DNA of 6,874 bases. Origin: DASULK01 sp036381835 (GTDB lineage: Bacteria; Actinomycetota; Actinomycetes; Mycobacteriales; Micromonosporaceae). Shown here in pieces: positions 1-5,481 of the stretch. The position numbers and the translations under genes are program-made. The stretch's first letter is position 1. Each line of letters starts with the position of its first letter. The stretch is taken from assembly GCA_036381835.1 (NCBI GenBank), contig DASVCA010000082.1, forward strand, positions 1 to 6,874, in the 5' to 3' direction. The notes beneath the pieces were generated by a model. The model saw only the letters and a program-made list of their open reading frames with translations, did not search any database and was not told the origin of the DNA.

Positions 1-894
1 GGCGCGGAGCACTTCGACCGGGTCTTCGTCGTCGCAGATCGGCAGGAGGGGCGGGAAGTAGCGGACGTTCTCCTCGAACAGGTCGAAGATCGAGGTGATC
101 CAGCGTTCGCCGAACCAGACCCGGGGCCGCACCCCTTGGGCTTTGAGTTCTTCCGATCGGGTGTCGGTGGCCTGTTCGAACAGGGCGATGCGGGTCTCCG
201 CCCACAGTTGCCGCCCGTAGAGGAACGGCGAGTTCGCGCCGAGCGCCACCTGGATGCCGGCGATGGCCTGGGAGGCGTTCCAGTAGCTGGCGAAGGTGTC
301 CGGCGACACCTGCAGGTGGAACTGGAGGCTGGTGCAGGCGGCTTCCGGGGCGATCGAGTCGCTTTGTGCCTGTAGTCGTTCCACGCCGCGGATGTCGAGC
401 CCGAAGTCTTCGCCGCGGGCGGCGACGATCTGCTGGTTGAGCAGTCGGTAGCGTTCGCCGGTGGACAGGTTCTGCGATACCAGGTGCTGTGCGGTCAGGG
501 TCGGCAGGATGCCGATCAGGATGATCGAGGCGTCGGATTTGACCGCCCGTTCGTCGGCGCGGGCGAGCCGGGTCTGCAGTTCGGTCTCGTACTCGGCGAA
601 GCCGTTGCCGGCGATCAGCCGGGGTTGGACGTTGAATTCGAGGTTGAACTGGCCCAGTTCGGCTTGGAATGCGGGGTCGCCGAGGTTGGCCAGCACTTCG
701 GCATTGCGCATGGCCGGTTCGTCGGTCGGGTCGACCAGGTTGAGTTCGATTTCCAGGCCGGTGGTGGGGTGGTCGGAGTCGAAGCGGAAGTCGTCGAGCA
801 TCAGCGCGAAGACGTCCAGGCAGCGGCGTACTTTCTGGCGGTAGCGGACGCGGTCCGCCCCGGTGAACTCGCTCGGATCGACCTTTTTGCCCAC
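1..894 (-). CDS. GCS2-family glutamate-cysteine ligase-like protein, partial (N-terminal 298 residues)
   Basis: Reading leftwards from a GTG at 894 gives 298 uninterrupted codons that leave the window at base 1. The family is GCS2/COG2170, ATP-dependent carboxylate-amine ligases with a glutamine-synthetase-like fold, commonly annotated glutamate-cysteine ligase in actinomycetes. Visible blocks: YRQKVRRCLDVFA (18-30), GLEIELNLVD (46-55) and QFNLEFNV (82-89), whose acidic residues fit the metal/ATP site, SIAPEAACTSLQFHLQVSP (180-198), and LGANSPFL (218-225) followed by RPRVWFGERW (256-265). Full-length members are about 490-500 residues, so roughly 60% is present. GTG 894 is chosen because a G-run (903-908 on the plus strand as C's) lies about 8 bases upstream and the family usually starts with MGK-like residues. 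Family membership is secure. The true substrate is not: many COG2170 proteins are untested, and actinomycetes use mycothiol rather than glutathione. Confidence 0.9.
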   Translation of the reverse strand, partial: MGKKVDPSEFTGADRVRYRQKVRRCLDVFALMLDDFRFDSDHPTTGLEIELNLVDPTDEPAMRNAEVLANLGDPAFQAELGQFNLEFNVQPRLIAGNGFAEYETELQTRLARADERAVKSDASIILIGILPTLTAQHLVSQNLSTGERYRLLNQQIVAARGEDFGLDIRGVERLQAQSDSIAPEAACTSLQFHLQVSPDTFASYWNASQAIAGIQVALGANSPFLYGRQLWAETRIALFEQATDTRSEELKAQGVRPRVWFGERWITSIFDLFEENVRYFPPLLPICDDEDPVEVLRA

Positions 895-1044
895 CTGGCC
901 AACCCCCCGGTGACGTGGTTACCCCGCGTTGCGCGCCGCCGCGTTGCGGTAAGCGCTCAACGTCTTACGGTAGGTGCCTGGCGGGGTTTCAGCTAGACGC
1001 GACGCGGACCGTCTGTATTGGACAGATGACATTCGGTACGGCAT
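895..1044. other. Intergenic region upstream of the ligase gene
   Basis: No gene is seen here. It should contain the promoter of the leftward ligase gene, but no convincing -35/-10 pair was found. It holds a direct repeat of GCGTTGCG at 926-933 and 941-948 (15-base period) and a small inverted repeat, TCTGT/ACAGA with a 5-base loop, at 1012-1026. Either could be a regulator site; neither can be assigned. Confidence 0.4.
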
Positions 1045-1079
1045 CCGCCCCGGTCACCGTACGGGGGTGTCCGGGGCGG
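1045..1079 (-). terminator. Strong GC hairpin after yceI (likely terminator)
   Basis: Perfect 9-bp arms CCGCCCCGG (1045-1053) and CCGGGGCGG (1071-1079) enclose a further CACC (1055-1058)/GGTG (1066-1069) pairing, giving a 13-bp stem with one T-T mismatch and a 7-base loop. It begins 15 bases after the YceI stop codon. It has no U-tract, which is usual for actinomycete hairpin terminators. It would separate the yceI transcript from the ligase gene in the same orientation. Confidence 0.7.
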
Positions 1080-1094
1080 CGCGGGTCGGGCCGG

Positions 1095-1673
1095 TCAGTT
1101 CTGGCGGATGGCCTCGCCCTCGATCTCGATTTTCACCTTCTTGCCGACCACCACGCCGCCGGTCTCCAGGGCGACGTTCCAGGTGAGGCCGAACTCTTCC
1201 CGGTCGATCTCGGCGGTCGCGCTGAACCCGAAGATGTCCTGGCCGTAGGGGCTGCGGCCGACGCCTTCGAACTCCACTTCAAGGTCGACGGGCCGGGTGA
1301 CGCCCTTGATGGTCAGGTCGCCGGTGAGCACGAAGGTGTTGCCTTCGACCGATTTGATGCCGGTGCTGCGGTATTCGAGCGTGGGGTGTTTCTCGACGTC
1401 GAGGAAGTCGCCGCTGCGCAGGTGGGTGTCCCGGTCGGCGACGCCGGTGTCGATGCTGGCGGCGTTGATCGTCGCGGTCACTGAGGACAGGGTCGGGTCT
1501 TCGGCGACGGTGATCGTGGCGGTGGCCTCGGCGAACTCTCCGCGCACCTTGCTGACCATCATGTGTCGGGCGACGAAGCCGACTCGCTTGTGGGCGGGGT
1601 CGAGGTGGTAGGTGCCGGCGGCGGGGATGGTGAGGCCGTTCCAGGATCGGGTGGCGGGTTCGGTGGTGGTCAT
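1095..1673 (-). CDS. YceI family (lipocalin-like) protein
   Basis: A 192-residue YceI-domain protein, a beta-barrel family that binds polyisoprenoid-type lipids in characterised members. Family marks: the first-strand motif TYHLDPAHKRVGFVARH (21-37), DTHLRSGDFLDVEKHPTLE (82-100), FVLTGDLTIKGVTRPV (114-129), and the closing strands to residue 192. The open frame extends 34 codons further up to 1775, but ATG 1673 is chosen because GGAGAG lies 5 bases upstream and the extension would cross the promoter and operator. No signal peptide is visible, so it is probably cytoplasmic, as in many actinobacterial relatives, unlike the periplasmic E. coli protein. It is divergent from a MarR-type regulator at 1764 and probably controlled by it through the palindrome at 1700-1717. 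The physiological role is unknown; stress or lipid-ligand functions are only inferred for this family. Confidence 0.92.
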   Translation of the reverse strand: MTTTEPATRSWNGLTIPAAGTYHLDPAHKRVGFVARHMMVSKVRGEFAEATATITVAEDPTLSSVTATINAASIDTGVADRDTHLRSGDFLDVEKHPTLEYRSTGIKSVEGNTFVLTGDLTIKGVTRPVDLEVEFEGVGRSPYGQDIFGFSATAEIDREEFGLTWNVALETGGVVVGKKVKIEIEGEAIRQN

Positions 1674-1699
1674 GTCGCTCTCCAGCGGGCAGTCACGGT

Positions 1700-1717
1700 T
1701 AGTTGCTTGCGCAACTA
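1700..1717. promoter_or_regulatory. Inverted-repeat operator, likely MarR-family site
   Basis: TAGTTGC (1700-1706), 4-base spacer TTGC, GCAACTA (1711-1717): perfect 7-bp arms. It lies in the 90-base gap between divergent yceI and the MarR gene, overlapping the likely yceI -10. Size and symmetry fit sites bound by MarR dimers. That the neighbouring regulator binds it is inference. Confidence 0.7.
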
Positions 1718-1744
1718 TATCTGAGACAACATTCCCTATGTCAA
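1714..1744 (-). promoter_or_regulatory. Probable yceI promoter
   Basis: On the minus strand a perfect TTGACA -35 (1744-1739) is followed by TATAGT (1719-1714, 19-base spacer) or GATATA (1721-1716, 17-base spacer) as -10. The TATAGT box overlaps the palindrome at 1700-1717, so a bound dimer would block RNA polymerase. The start would fall about 35 bases before the GGAGAG ribosome site of yceI. Confidence 0.55.
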
Positions 1745-1751
1745 ACACTGT

Positions 1752-1757
1752 TAGGAT
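1752..1757 (+). promoter_or_regulatory. Possible -10 box or ribosome site of the MarR gene
   Basis: TAGGAT has the TAnnnT form of an actinomycete -10 and stands 6 bases before GTG 1764, the spacing of a leaderless transcript. The same bases contain AGGA, which would serve as a ribosome site 7 bases before GTG 1764 or 10 before ATG 1767. No clear -35 is present. The two readings cannot be separated by eye. Confidence 0.3.
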
Positions 1758-1763
1758 GGGTGG

Positions 1764-2261
1764 GTGATGGATCACCTTCTCGACGATCCGCGGATCACCG
1801 CGATGGGCTTGTTCGCCGAGGCGTACGCGGGGCTGTCTGCGCGGATGTCAGCCCAGTTCGCGGAGCACGGGCTGTCGACGGTTGAGTTCGAGGTGCTGAC
1901 CCGGCTGGCCCGCTCGCCGGGGCGACGGCTGCGGATGACCGATCTGGCCGCCCAGACTTCGCTGTCCACCAGCGGGGTGACCCGGGTGGTGGACCGCATG
2001 GAGCGGTACGGCCTGGTCGAGCGGGTCGCCTGCCCGTCCGATCGGCGCAGCTTGTACGCGGAGCTGACGTCGGCCGGCATTCAACGGCTGGGCGAGGTGC
2101 TGCCCGGCCACCTTCAGTTGATCGAGCAGTGGTTCACCGGGCAGCTCAGCTCGGAGGCGCTTGACTGCCTGCTGGACGGGCTGCGCAGGGTGCGGGACGC
2201 GGTGCATCCGGGGGCGACCGCCGGCACCGGGCCGGCGGTCAGCCCGTCACCGGCCGGGTGA
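1764..2261 (+). CDS. MarR-family transcriptional regulator
   Basis: 165 residues, the usual MarR length. The winged helix-turn-helix is clear: STVEFEVLTRLARSPGRRL (38-56), the HTH MTDLAAQTSLSTSGVTRVVDRM (58-79), then the wing LVERVACPSDRRSLYAELTSAG (84-105) with the conserved D-R-R. N- and C-terminal helices form the dimer interface. The tail from about residue 150 (ATAGTGPAVSPSPAG) looks disordered and lies over two hairpins. Start: GTG 1764 or ATG 1767; GTG gives the better spacing to AGGA. The protein is a DNA-binding dimer, usually a repressor relieved by small phenolic or oxidant ligands; the ligand here is unknown. Cys90 and Cys135 are present, but not at the N-terminal site used by OhrR sensors. 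It is divergent from yceI with a matching palindrome between them, so YceI is the likely target. The methyltransferase/ABC genes downstream are separated by hairpins and about 330 bases. Confidence 0.93.
   Translation: MMDHLLDDPRITAMGLFAEAYAGLSARMSAQFAEHGLSTVEFEVLTRLARSPGRRLRMTDLAAQTSLSTSGVTRVVDRMERYGLVERVACPSDRRSLYAELTSAGIQRLGEVLPGHLQLIEQWFTGQLSSEALDCLLDGLRRVRDAVHPGATAGTGPAVSPSPAG
2216..2240 (+). terminator. 10-bp perfect hairpin in the 3' end of the MarR gene
   Basis: GACCGCCGGC (2216-2225), 5-base loop, GCCGGCGGTC (2231-2240). The stem is perfect and GC-rich, ending 18 bases before the MarR stop. It lacks a U-tract. It may terminate transcription together with the next hairpin, or protect the mRNA 3' end. 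Its position inside the reading frame makes terminator function uncertain. Confidence 0.45.
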
Positions 2262-2263
2262 CG
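2245..2263. terminator. 7-bp perfect hairpin containing the MarR stop codon
   Basis: CGTCACC (2245-2251), loop GGCCG, GGTGACG (2257-2263). The MarR TGA (2259-2261) lies in the right arm, and the TGA of the small-gene relic on the other strand (2249-2247) lies in the left arm. Placed between convergent genes, it could end transcription from both sides. No U-tract. Confidence 0.45.
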
Positions 2264-2276
2264 CCGAGGCCCGCCA
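2251..2276. repeat. Left copy of 26-bp direct repeat flanking the cassette
   Basis: 25 of 26 bases match 6339-6364 in the same orientation; the one difference is C2262 against G6350. The match starts abruptly at 2251/6339. The block is the 3' coding end of the small-gene family. It could be an attachment- or recombination-type junction, or simply paralogy. Confidence 0.75.
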
Positions 2277-2286
2277 CACCACCCCG

Positions 2287-2312
2287 ACACCAACGAAATC
2301 AGCCGACCCACC
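2287..2312. repeat. Left copy of the second repeat block
   Basis: 24 of 26 bases match 6568-6593 (differences at 2293 and 2299). It corresponds to the 5' coding part of the small gene and stands 10 bases from the first block instead of 203. Confidence 0.7.
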
Positions 2313-2591
2313 GCCACAACCAACGAACCCAAACATCCACCAACAACGATGACAGATCGCTGGTCATTGACCAACGTCAGACCCGCGGAGAATCAGGGCC
2401 AATTGCCGCCTTCACTTGGTCGAGATGGGTGCCGCTGCGAGAGACACAGGGGGACGAAAATCCGGCAAGCCGTCGGACGATAATCAGGCTGACCGGAACG
2501 CGGCGGATCCTGTCAATCCCCGCCGATGCCTCCGGCGGGTATTATTCCGATGCAAGTACGCTGGGCGCCGATTCGATTGGTTCGACGACTT
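2313..2591. other. Intergenic region upstream of the methyltransferase
   Basis: No convincing gene; frames open here have low-complexity Thr/Asn/Gln/Arg composition and no recognisable domain. A 13-bp palindrome at 2361-2373 (TGGTCA, T, TGACCA) could be an operator. A TATTAT box at 2540-2545, preceded by GGG but without a clear -35, is a candidate -10 giving a leader of roughly 40 bases to ATG 2592. Composition becomes less G/C-rich from about 2320, which may mark the left limit of acquired DNA. Confidence 0.4.
2361..2373. promoter_or_regulatory. 13-bp palindrome, possible operator
   Basis: TGGTCA-T-TGACCA: perfect 6-bp arms around one base, in the gap before the cassette. The symmetry would suit a dimeric repressor. 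No regulator gene is adjacent inside the cassette, so the partner is unknown. Confidence 0.3.
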
Positions 2592-3368
2592 ATGGTTAAC
2601 CGCATCTTCTCGGGCGCTGCCTACTACTACAGCCGCTACCGTCCGCCTTATCCCCAGGCATTGCTACAGGACGTGGTGCGGCAGACCGTCGGCACGAGTG
2701 GAAGACACATGGTCGACTGGGGCTGCGGCACCGGCGAGGCGGCGCTGCCGCTGAGTTCCTTCTTCGCAGAGGTCGTCGCGGTCGATATTGACGCCGAAAT
2801 GATCGCGTTGGCCCGCGAGAAGGCTGCCGCGCAGCATGTGGTGAACGTGCGGTGGGTCGTCGGTCCGGCCGAGAGCCTGGACTTGTCAGATGGTTCCACC
2901 GACCTCATCGTGGCCGGCTCATCGTTCCATTGGATGGACCGCGAGTTGCTGGCGCGGCGCGCTCACCGCGCGTTGACGGAACGTGGCGCCATCGGCATCA
3001 TCGGCGGCGGCAGCAACGTCTGGGATGTCACGTGCGGGTGGCACGAGGTCGCCGTCACGACGTTGAAGCGGTGGCTCGGCGAACATCGTCGCGCCGGCAG
3101 CGGCACGTACACCGTGGCTAAGAAGCACGAGGACTACCTCGAACCCGCTGGCTTCCAGCTGGAATGTCGGGACTACCGGGTCGAGCACGTCTGGACCGCC
3201 GACTCCATCGTCGGCTTTCTGTACTCCACCTCCTTCGCCAGCCCAGCTGTCCTCGGCGAGCGACGCGAGGGTTTCGAGGCCGACCTGAGAGCCGGGCTGG
3301 CCAGGTTGTCGTCCGCCGACTCGTTTCCGGAGGTCCTCGATTTCTACCTGATGATCGGCCGCAGGTAG
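2592..3368 (+). CDS. Class I SAM-dependent methyltransferase
   Basis: 258 residues, a Rossmann-fold methyltransferase of the Methyltransf_11/25 (UbiE-like) type. Order of marks: N-terminal FSGAAYYYSRYRPPYP (6-21), the phrase typical of a family of small-molecule methyltransferases; motif I VDWGCGTGEAALPL (41-54), the SAM-binding glycine loop; acidic VVAVDIDAEM (61-70), Asp65 expected to bind the SAM ribose; SSFHWMD (110-116); and a C-terminal cap with GFLYSTSFASPAVLGER (208-224). ATG 2592 is preferred because family homology begins there. In-frame ATGs at 2526 and 2550 would add 22 or 14 residues with no family counterpart. No clear ribosome site precedes any of them; TATTAT at 2540-2545 favours 2592. 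The substrate is unknown. It lies 74 bases before the ABC operon on the same strand, so a shared job, such as modifying a transported compound or its target, is plausible but unproven. Confidence 0.88.
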   Translation: MVNRIFSGAAYYYSRYRPPYPQALLQDVVRQTVGTSGRHMVDWGCGTGEAALPLSSFFAEVVAVDIDAEMIALAREKAAAQHVVNVRWVVGPAESLDLSDGSTDLIVAGSSFHWMDRELLARRAHRALTERGAIGIIGGGSNVWDVTCGWHEVAVTTLKRWLGEHRRAGSGTYTVAKKHEDYLEPAGFQLECRDYRVEHVWTADSIVGFLYSTSFASPAVLGERREGFEADLRAGLARLSSADSFPEVLDFYLMIGRR

Positions 3369-3374
3369 GCGGCT

Positions 3375-3404
3375 CAGCCGTGCAACCACTGCATTTTCCG
3401 GCTG
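3375..3404 (+). terminator. Weak stem-loop between methyltransferase and ABC genes
   Basis: CAGCCG (3375-3380) pairs with CGGCTG (3399-3404), and an inner TGCA/TGCA pairing is possible with an uneven TTTTC bulge. No U-tract follows. It might weaken read-through from the methyltransferase into the ABC genes, which appear to have their own promoter. Confidence 0.3.
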
Positions 3405-3431
3405 CACTCCTACCGGCATGTTGGGAGATAA

Positions 3432-3437
3432 GATAAT
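3432..3437 (+). promoter_or_regulatory. Candidate -10 box for a leaderless ABC-operon transcript
   Basis: GATAAT ends 5 bases before ATG 3443, so transcription would begin at or beside the A of the start codon. The only purine-rich ribosome-site candidate, GGGAG at 3422-3426, is 16 bases away, too far to serve well. This AT-rich patch stands out in the G/C-rich window. No -35 is recognisable. Confidence 0.4.
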
Positions 3438-3442
3438 TTTCT

Positions 3443-4189
3443 ATGACTGTGGTACTCGAGGGGCTTGCCCAGGGCTATGGGACACATACTATTATCGATC
3501 AGTTCACCACAATTCTACGACCTGGGATCACTGCGCTCCTCGGGCCGAACGGCGCGGGAAAGACGACTTTGCTCCGAACGCTGGCGACGGTCATGCCACC
3601 TCGGAACGGCGTCATCAGTCTTGATGGCACCGCGATAACCGATGAGCGCTCCGCCCGGCGGGCGCGAGACAAGATTGGATACCTGCCGCAGGACTTCGGT
3701 TTTGAGCCGCAGATGACGGTGCGGGACTTTGTCACCTACGCGGCTTGGATGCGAGGAGTGCCCTCCGCGAAATGGAGGCAGGCCGTCGACGAGGCACTGG
3801 AGATGGTCGACCTCTCCGCCGAACAGGGCATGCGGATGCGGCGTCTCTCCGGTGGCATGCGGCAACGGGCCGGTATCGCCTGGGCGGTAGTCGGCCGCCC
3901 TCGGCTGGTGCTCCTCGACGAGCCTACGGTGGGGCTAGACCCGCGTCAGCGACTGCAGTTCCGCAAGATTATCTCAGCCCTCGATGACACGGTCGTCGTA
4001 CTAAGTACTCATCTCATCGACGACGTCGCCGCAGTATGCGACCGGGTCATCGTGATGCACGGCGGGGCAGCTAGGTTCGACGGTTCCGTGACAGAGTTGG
4101 AGTCGCTGGGCCACGACGGACTGCCCGGTCACTCCGCCCTCGAACGTGCCTACATGCACCTCCTCCCGGAGAGCGAGCAGCAACTGTGA
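3443..4189 (+). CDS. ABC transporter ATP-binding protein
   Basis: A complete 248-residue cytoplasmic ABC ATPase. In order: Tyr12 A-loop; Walker A GPNGAGKTT (34-42); Q-loop Gln83 in YLPQDFGF; signature LSGGMRQR (135-142); Walker B LVLLDEP (155-161) with catalytic Glu160; D-loop GLDP (164-167); H-loop His190 in LSTH. All hydrolysis residues are intact. The type is the exporter-like group (ABC-2-style, often drug, peptide or lipid export). ATG 3443 gives the normal family N-terminus. Its TGA overlaps the GTG of the next gene by four bases, indicating translational coupling and a complex with that membrane protein. Cargo and direction are unknown. Confidence 0.95.
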   Translation: MTVVLEGLAQGYGTHTIIDQFTTILRPGITALLGPNGAGKTTLLRTLATVMPPRNGVISLDGTAITDERSARRARDKIGYLPQDFGFEPQMTVRDFVTYAAWMRGVPSAKWRQAVDEALEMVDLSAEQGMRMRRLSGGMRQRAGIAWAVVGRPRLVLLDEPTVGLDPRQRLQFRKIISALDDTVVVLSTHLIDDVAAVCDRVIVMHGGAARFDGSVTELESLGHDGLPGHSALERAYMHLLPESEQQL

Positions 4190-5481
4190 GTGCAATGTGG
4201 CTGCACCTGCGCACCTCTCCAATCCGCTGGTCGCTGCCGGTGCTCCTCGCCGTTGACCTCGCGGCGCTGTTTCTTAGAAACCGGTCATGGATCGGTGTCT
4301 GGCCGGAAAGCGGCGCGGCGGCGCAGGTCCCCGCGTACCTGCTGGGCGTGCTAGCCGCGGGGGTGGCGGCTTGGGCGGCGGGGGCCCAGACGCGGCATCG
4401 ACTCCACGAGCAGCTCGCCGTCGCCCGGGTCCACCCCGCGATCTCGGAGGCATATCGCCTCGGCGCGACGCTGATCCTGCTGCTGATCCCGTACGTGATC
4501 GGCCAGGTAGTGGCGTTCGCGGTGACCGCCCGGACCTTCCCACCCGGGCTAGGTCTCTTCTGGGGGTACGCGCTGCTCGGCCTGTTCGTGATGGTCATGG
4601 CCACCGCCTTTGGCTGGCTCTGCGGCAGGCTACTCGGCACCCTCTTCGCGGCCCTGGCTGCGTCGATGGGCTTCCTGTTCCTTCTTACGCTGTTGGGGCG
4701 GGTGGGCTTCGTTGTGCTGTCCGGCCGGCCGAACACCATGGTCGATCCGGTGGGGCTGGTGCTGCGGCTGGGCTCGGTGATGCTGCTGCTGGTGGCGCTG
4801 CTGTGGCTGCCGTCGCCCGGACGCGCCCGGCCGGCGAGGCGAGCAATCGTGTTGCAGGTGGCGGCGATTCTGCCTCTCGCCATGGTCGTCGTCACTACGA
4901 GCCCGGTGGTCGACCGGACACCGCCGGGCGACGATGTGACGTGTGTCAATGGTCGGATGACCCTTTGTATCTGGCCGGAACACGAGAAGTACCTGCCGAA
5001 GCTGCGGAGTCTCAACGCCCGAATCGGCCTGCTGCCCGCCAGCTTTGTCCCGCCGCCGAGGATGAACGAGATCGGTATCGAACGGACTTGGCATCTCGGT
5101 CCCGACGGGGTTATTCATCTCGACGGGGACGCGGGCGCGCCCATTTTCCACATCTTGGAGGGCAGCCCGTGGTCGTATGCGGGTGACGTGAGTAATGCGA
5201 TCCTGGCCTCAACCTTTGGCTTTACCGACACGCAGTATTGCTCCTGGGACACTCTGACCTCGGCGGACCAGGAACGGCTGTCGGTTCTTGGCGCATGGCT
5301 GGAGGCGTACCTGGTGGGACGGAGCACCCCCGACTATGAGACCAATGCGCCCATGGAGATGCAGGCCGCATGGGCGCGGGGGCGGGCAATCGCCGGCGAG
5401 CAATCACTCCCGGAGCAGTTTCGGTGGGCGGACCGAGAGGTAGGTGATCTTCGTGGACGCTACTGCAAACCGGTCCGGTGA
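4186..5481 (+). CDS. 7-TM ABC membrane protein with large extracytoplasmic Cys-rich domain
   Basis: 431 residues. Hydrophobic segments at about 16-30, 49-66, 94-114, 123-147, 152-170, 189-208 and 219-238 make seven helices. Arg-rich loops at 67-93 and 209-219 fit the cytoplasmic side, placing residues 242-431 outside the membrane. That domain carries Cys253, 261, 352 and 427 (two possible disulfides), the block CIWPEHEKYLP (261-271) and a conspicuous FGFTDTQYCSW (344-354). I do not recognise a named gene; it resembles poorly described actinobacterial ABC-linked proteins (possibly the DUF7224 group, from memory and unverified). GTG 4186 starts inside the ABC stop (GTGA); ATG 4195 is an alternative. 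GGAG at 4168-4171 is the nearest ribosome site. It is probably the transmembrane partner of the ATPase. The outer domain may bind ligand, act on it, or sense; no catalytic motif is proven. Confidence 0.8.
   Translation: MSAMWLHLRTSPIRWSLPVLLAVDLAALFLRNRSWIGVWPESGAAAQVPAYLLGVLAAGVAAWAAGAQTRHRLHEQLAVARVHPAISEAYRLGATLILLLIPYVIGQVVAFAVTARTFPPGLGLFWGYALLGLFVMVMATAFGWLCGRLLGTLFAALAASMGFLFLLTLLGRVGFVVLSGRPNTMVDPVGLVLRLGSVMLLLVALLWLPSPGRARPARRAIVLQVAAILPLAMVVVTTSPVVDRTPPGDDVTCVNGRMTLCIWPEHEKYLPKLRSLNARIGLLPASFVPPPRMNEIGIERTWHLGPDGVIHLDGDAGAPIFHILEGSPWSYAGDVSNAILASTFGFTDTQYCSWDTLTSADQERLSVLGAWLEAYLVGRSTPDYETNAPMEMQAAWARGRAIAGEQSLPEQFRWADREVGDLRGRYCKPVR

Larger units (their letters stand above)
2247..2312 (-). 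pseudogene. Internally deleted relic of the small gene intact at 6296-6601
   Basis: Bases 2287-2312 match 6568-6593 at 24/26 and, read leftwards, encode the start-proximal VGRL(I/V)SLV segment of the small protein at 6296-6601. Bases 2251-2276 match 6339-6364 at 25/26 and encode its C-terminal WRASASPGR, followed here directly by a TGA at 2249-2247. Only 10 bases separate the blocks here against 203 in the intact copy, so about 193 bases of the middle are missing and the two parts are no longer in one frame. The relic's stop overlaps the 3' end of the MarR gene. It appears to mark a former convergent neighbour of MarR. Its upstream limit is unclear, because similarity is lost above 2312. Confidence 0.6.

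Noticed and set aside
461..996. Plus-strand open frames of 127 and 170 codons at the left
   Set aside because: They lie opposite the clearly recognisable GCS2-family gene and have no family features of their own.
1674..1775. 34-codon N-terminal extension of YceI up to 1775
   Set aside because: It would run through the promoter and operator and into the MarR start. ATG 1673 has a well-spaced GGAGAG and matches the family start.
2526..2591. Longer methyltransferase start at ATG 2526 or 2550
   Set aside because: The added residues have no family counterpart, and a candidate -10 box (2540-2545) would lie inside the coding region. Not strictly excluded.
2258..2599. Plus-strand open frame of 113 codons from GTG 2258 in the MarR-methyltransferase gap
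   Set aside because: The composition is Thr/Arg/Asn/Gln-rich and low-complexity at first, it begins inside the MarR stop region, has no ribosome site, and crosses the small-gene relic read in the wrong strand.
4071..5015. 314-codon open frame on the minus strand opposite the ABC/permease genes
   Set aside because: It is antisense to two well-supported genes. Its translation is Arg/Ser/Thr/Pro-rich with no domain, the usual by-product of high-GC codon bias.
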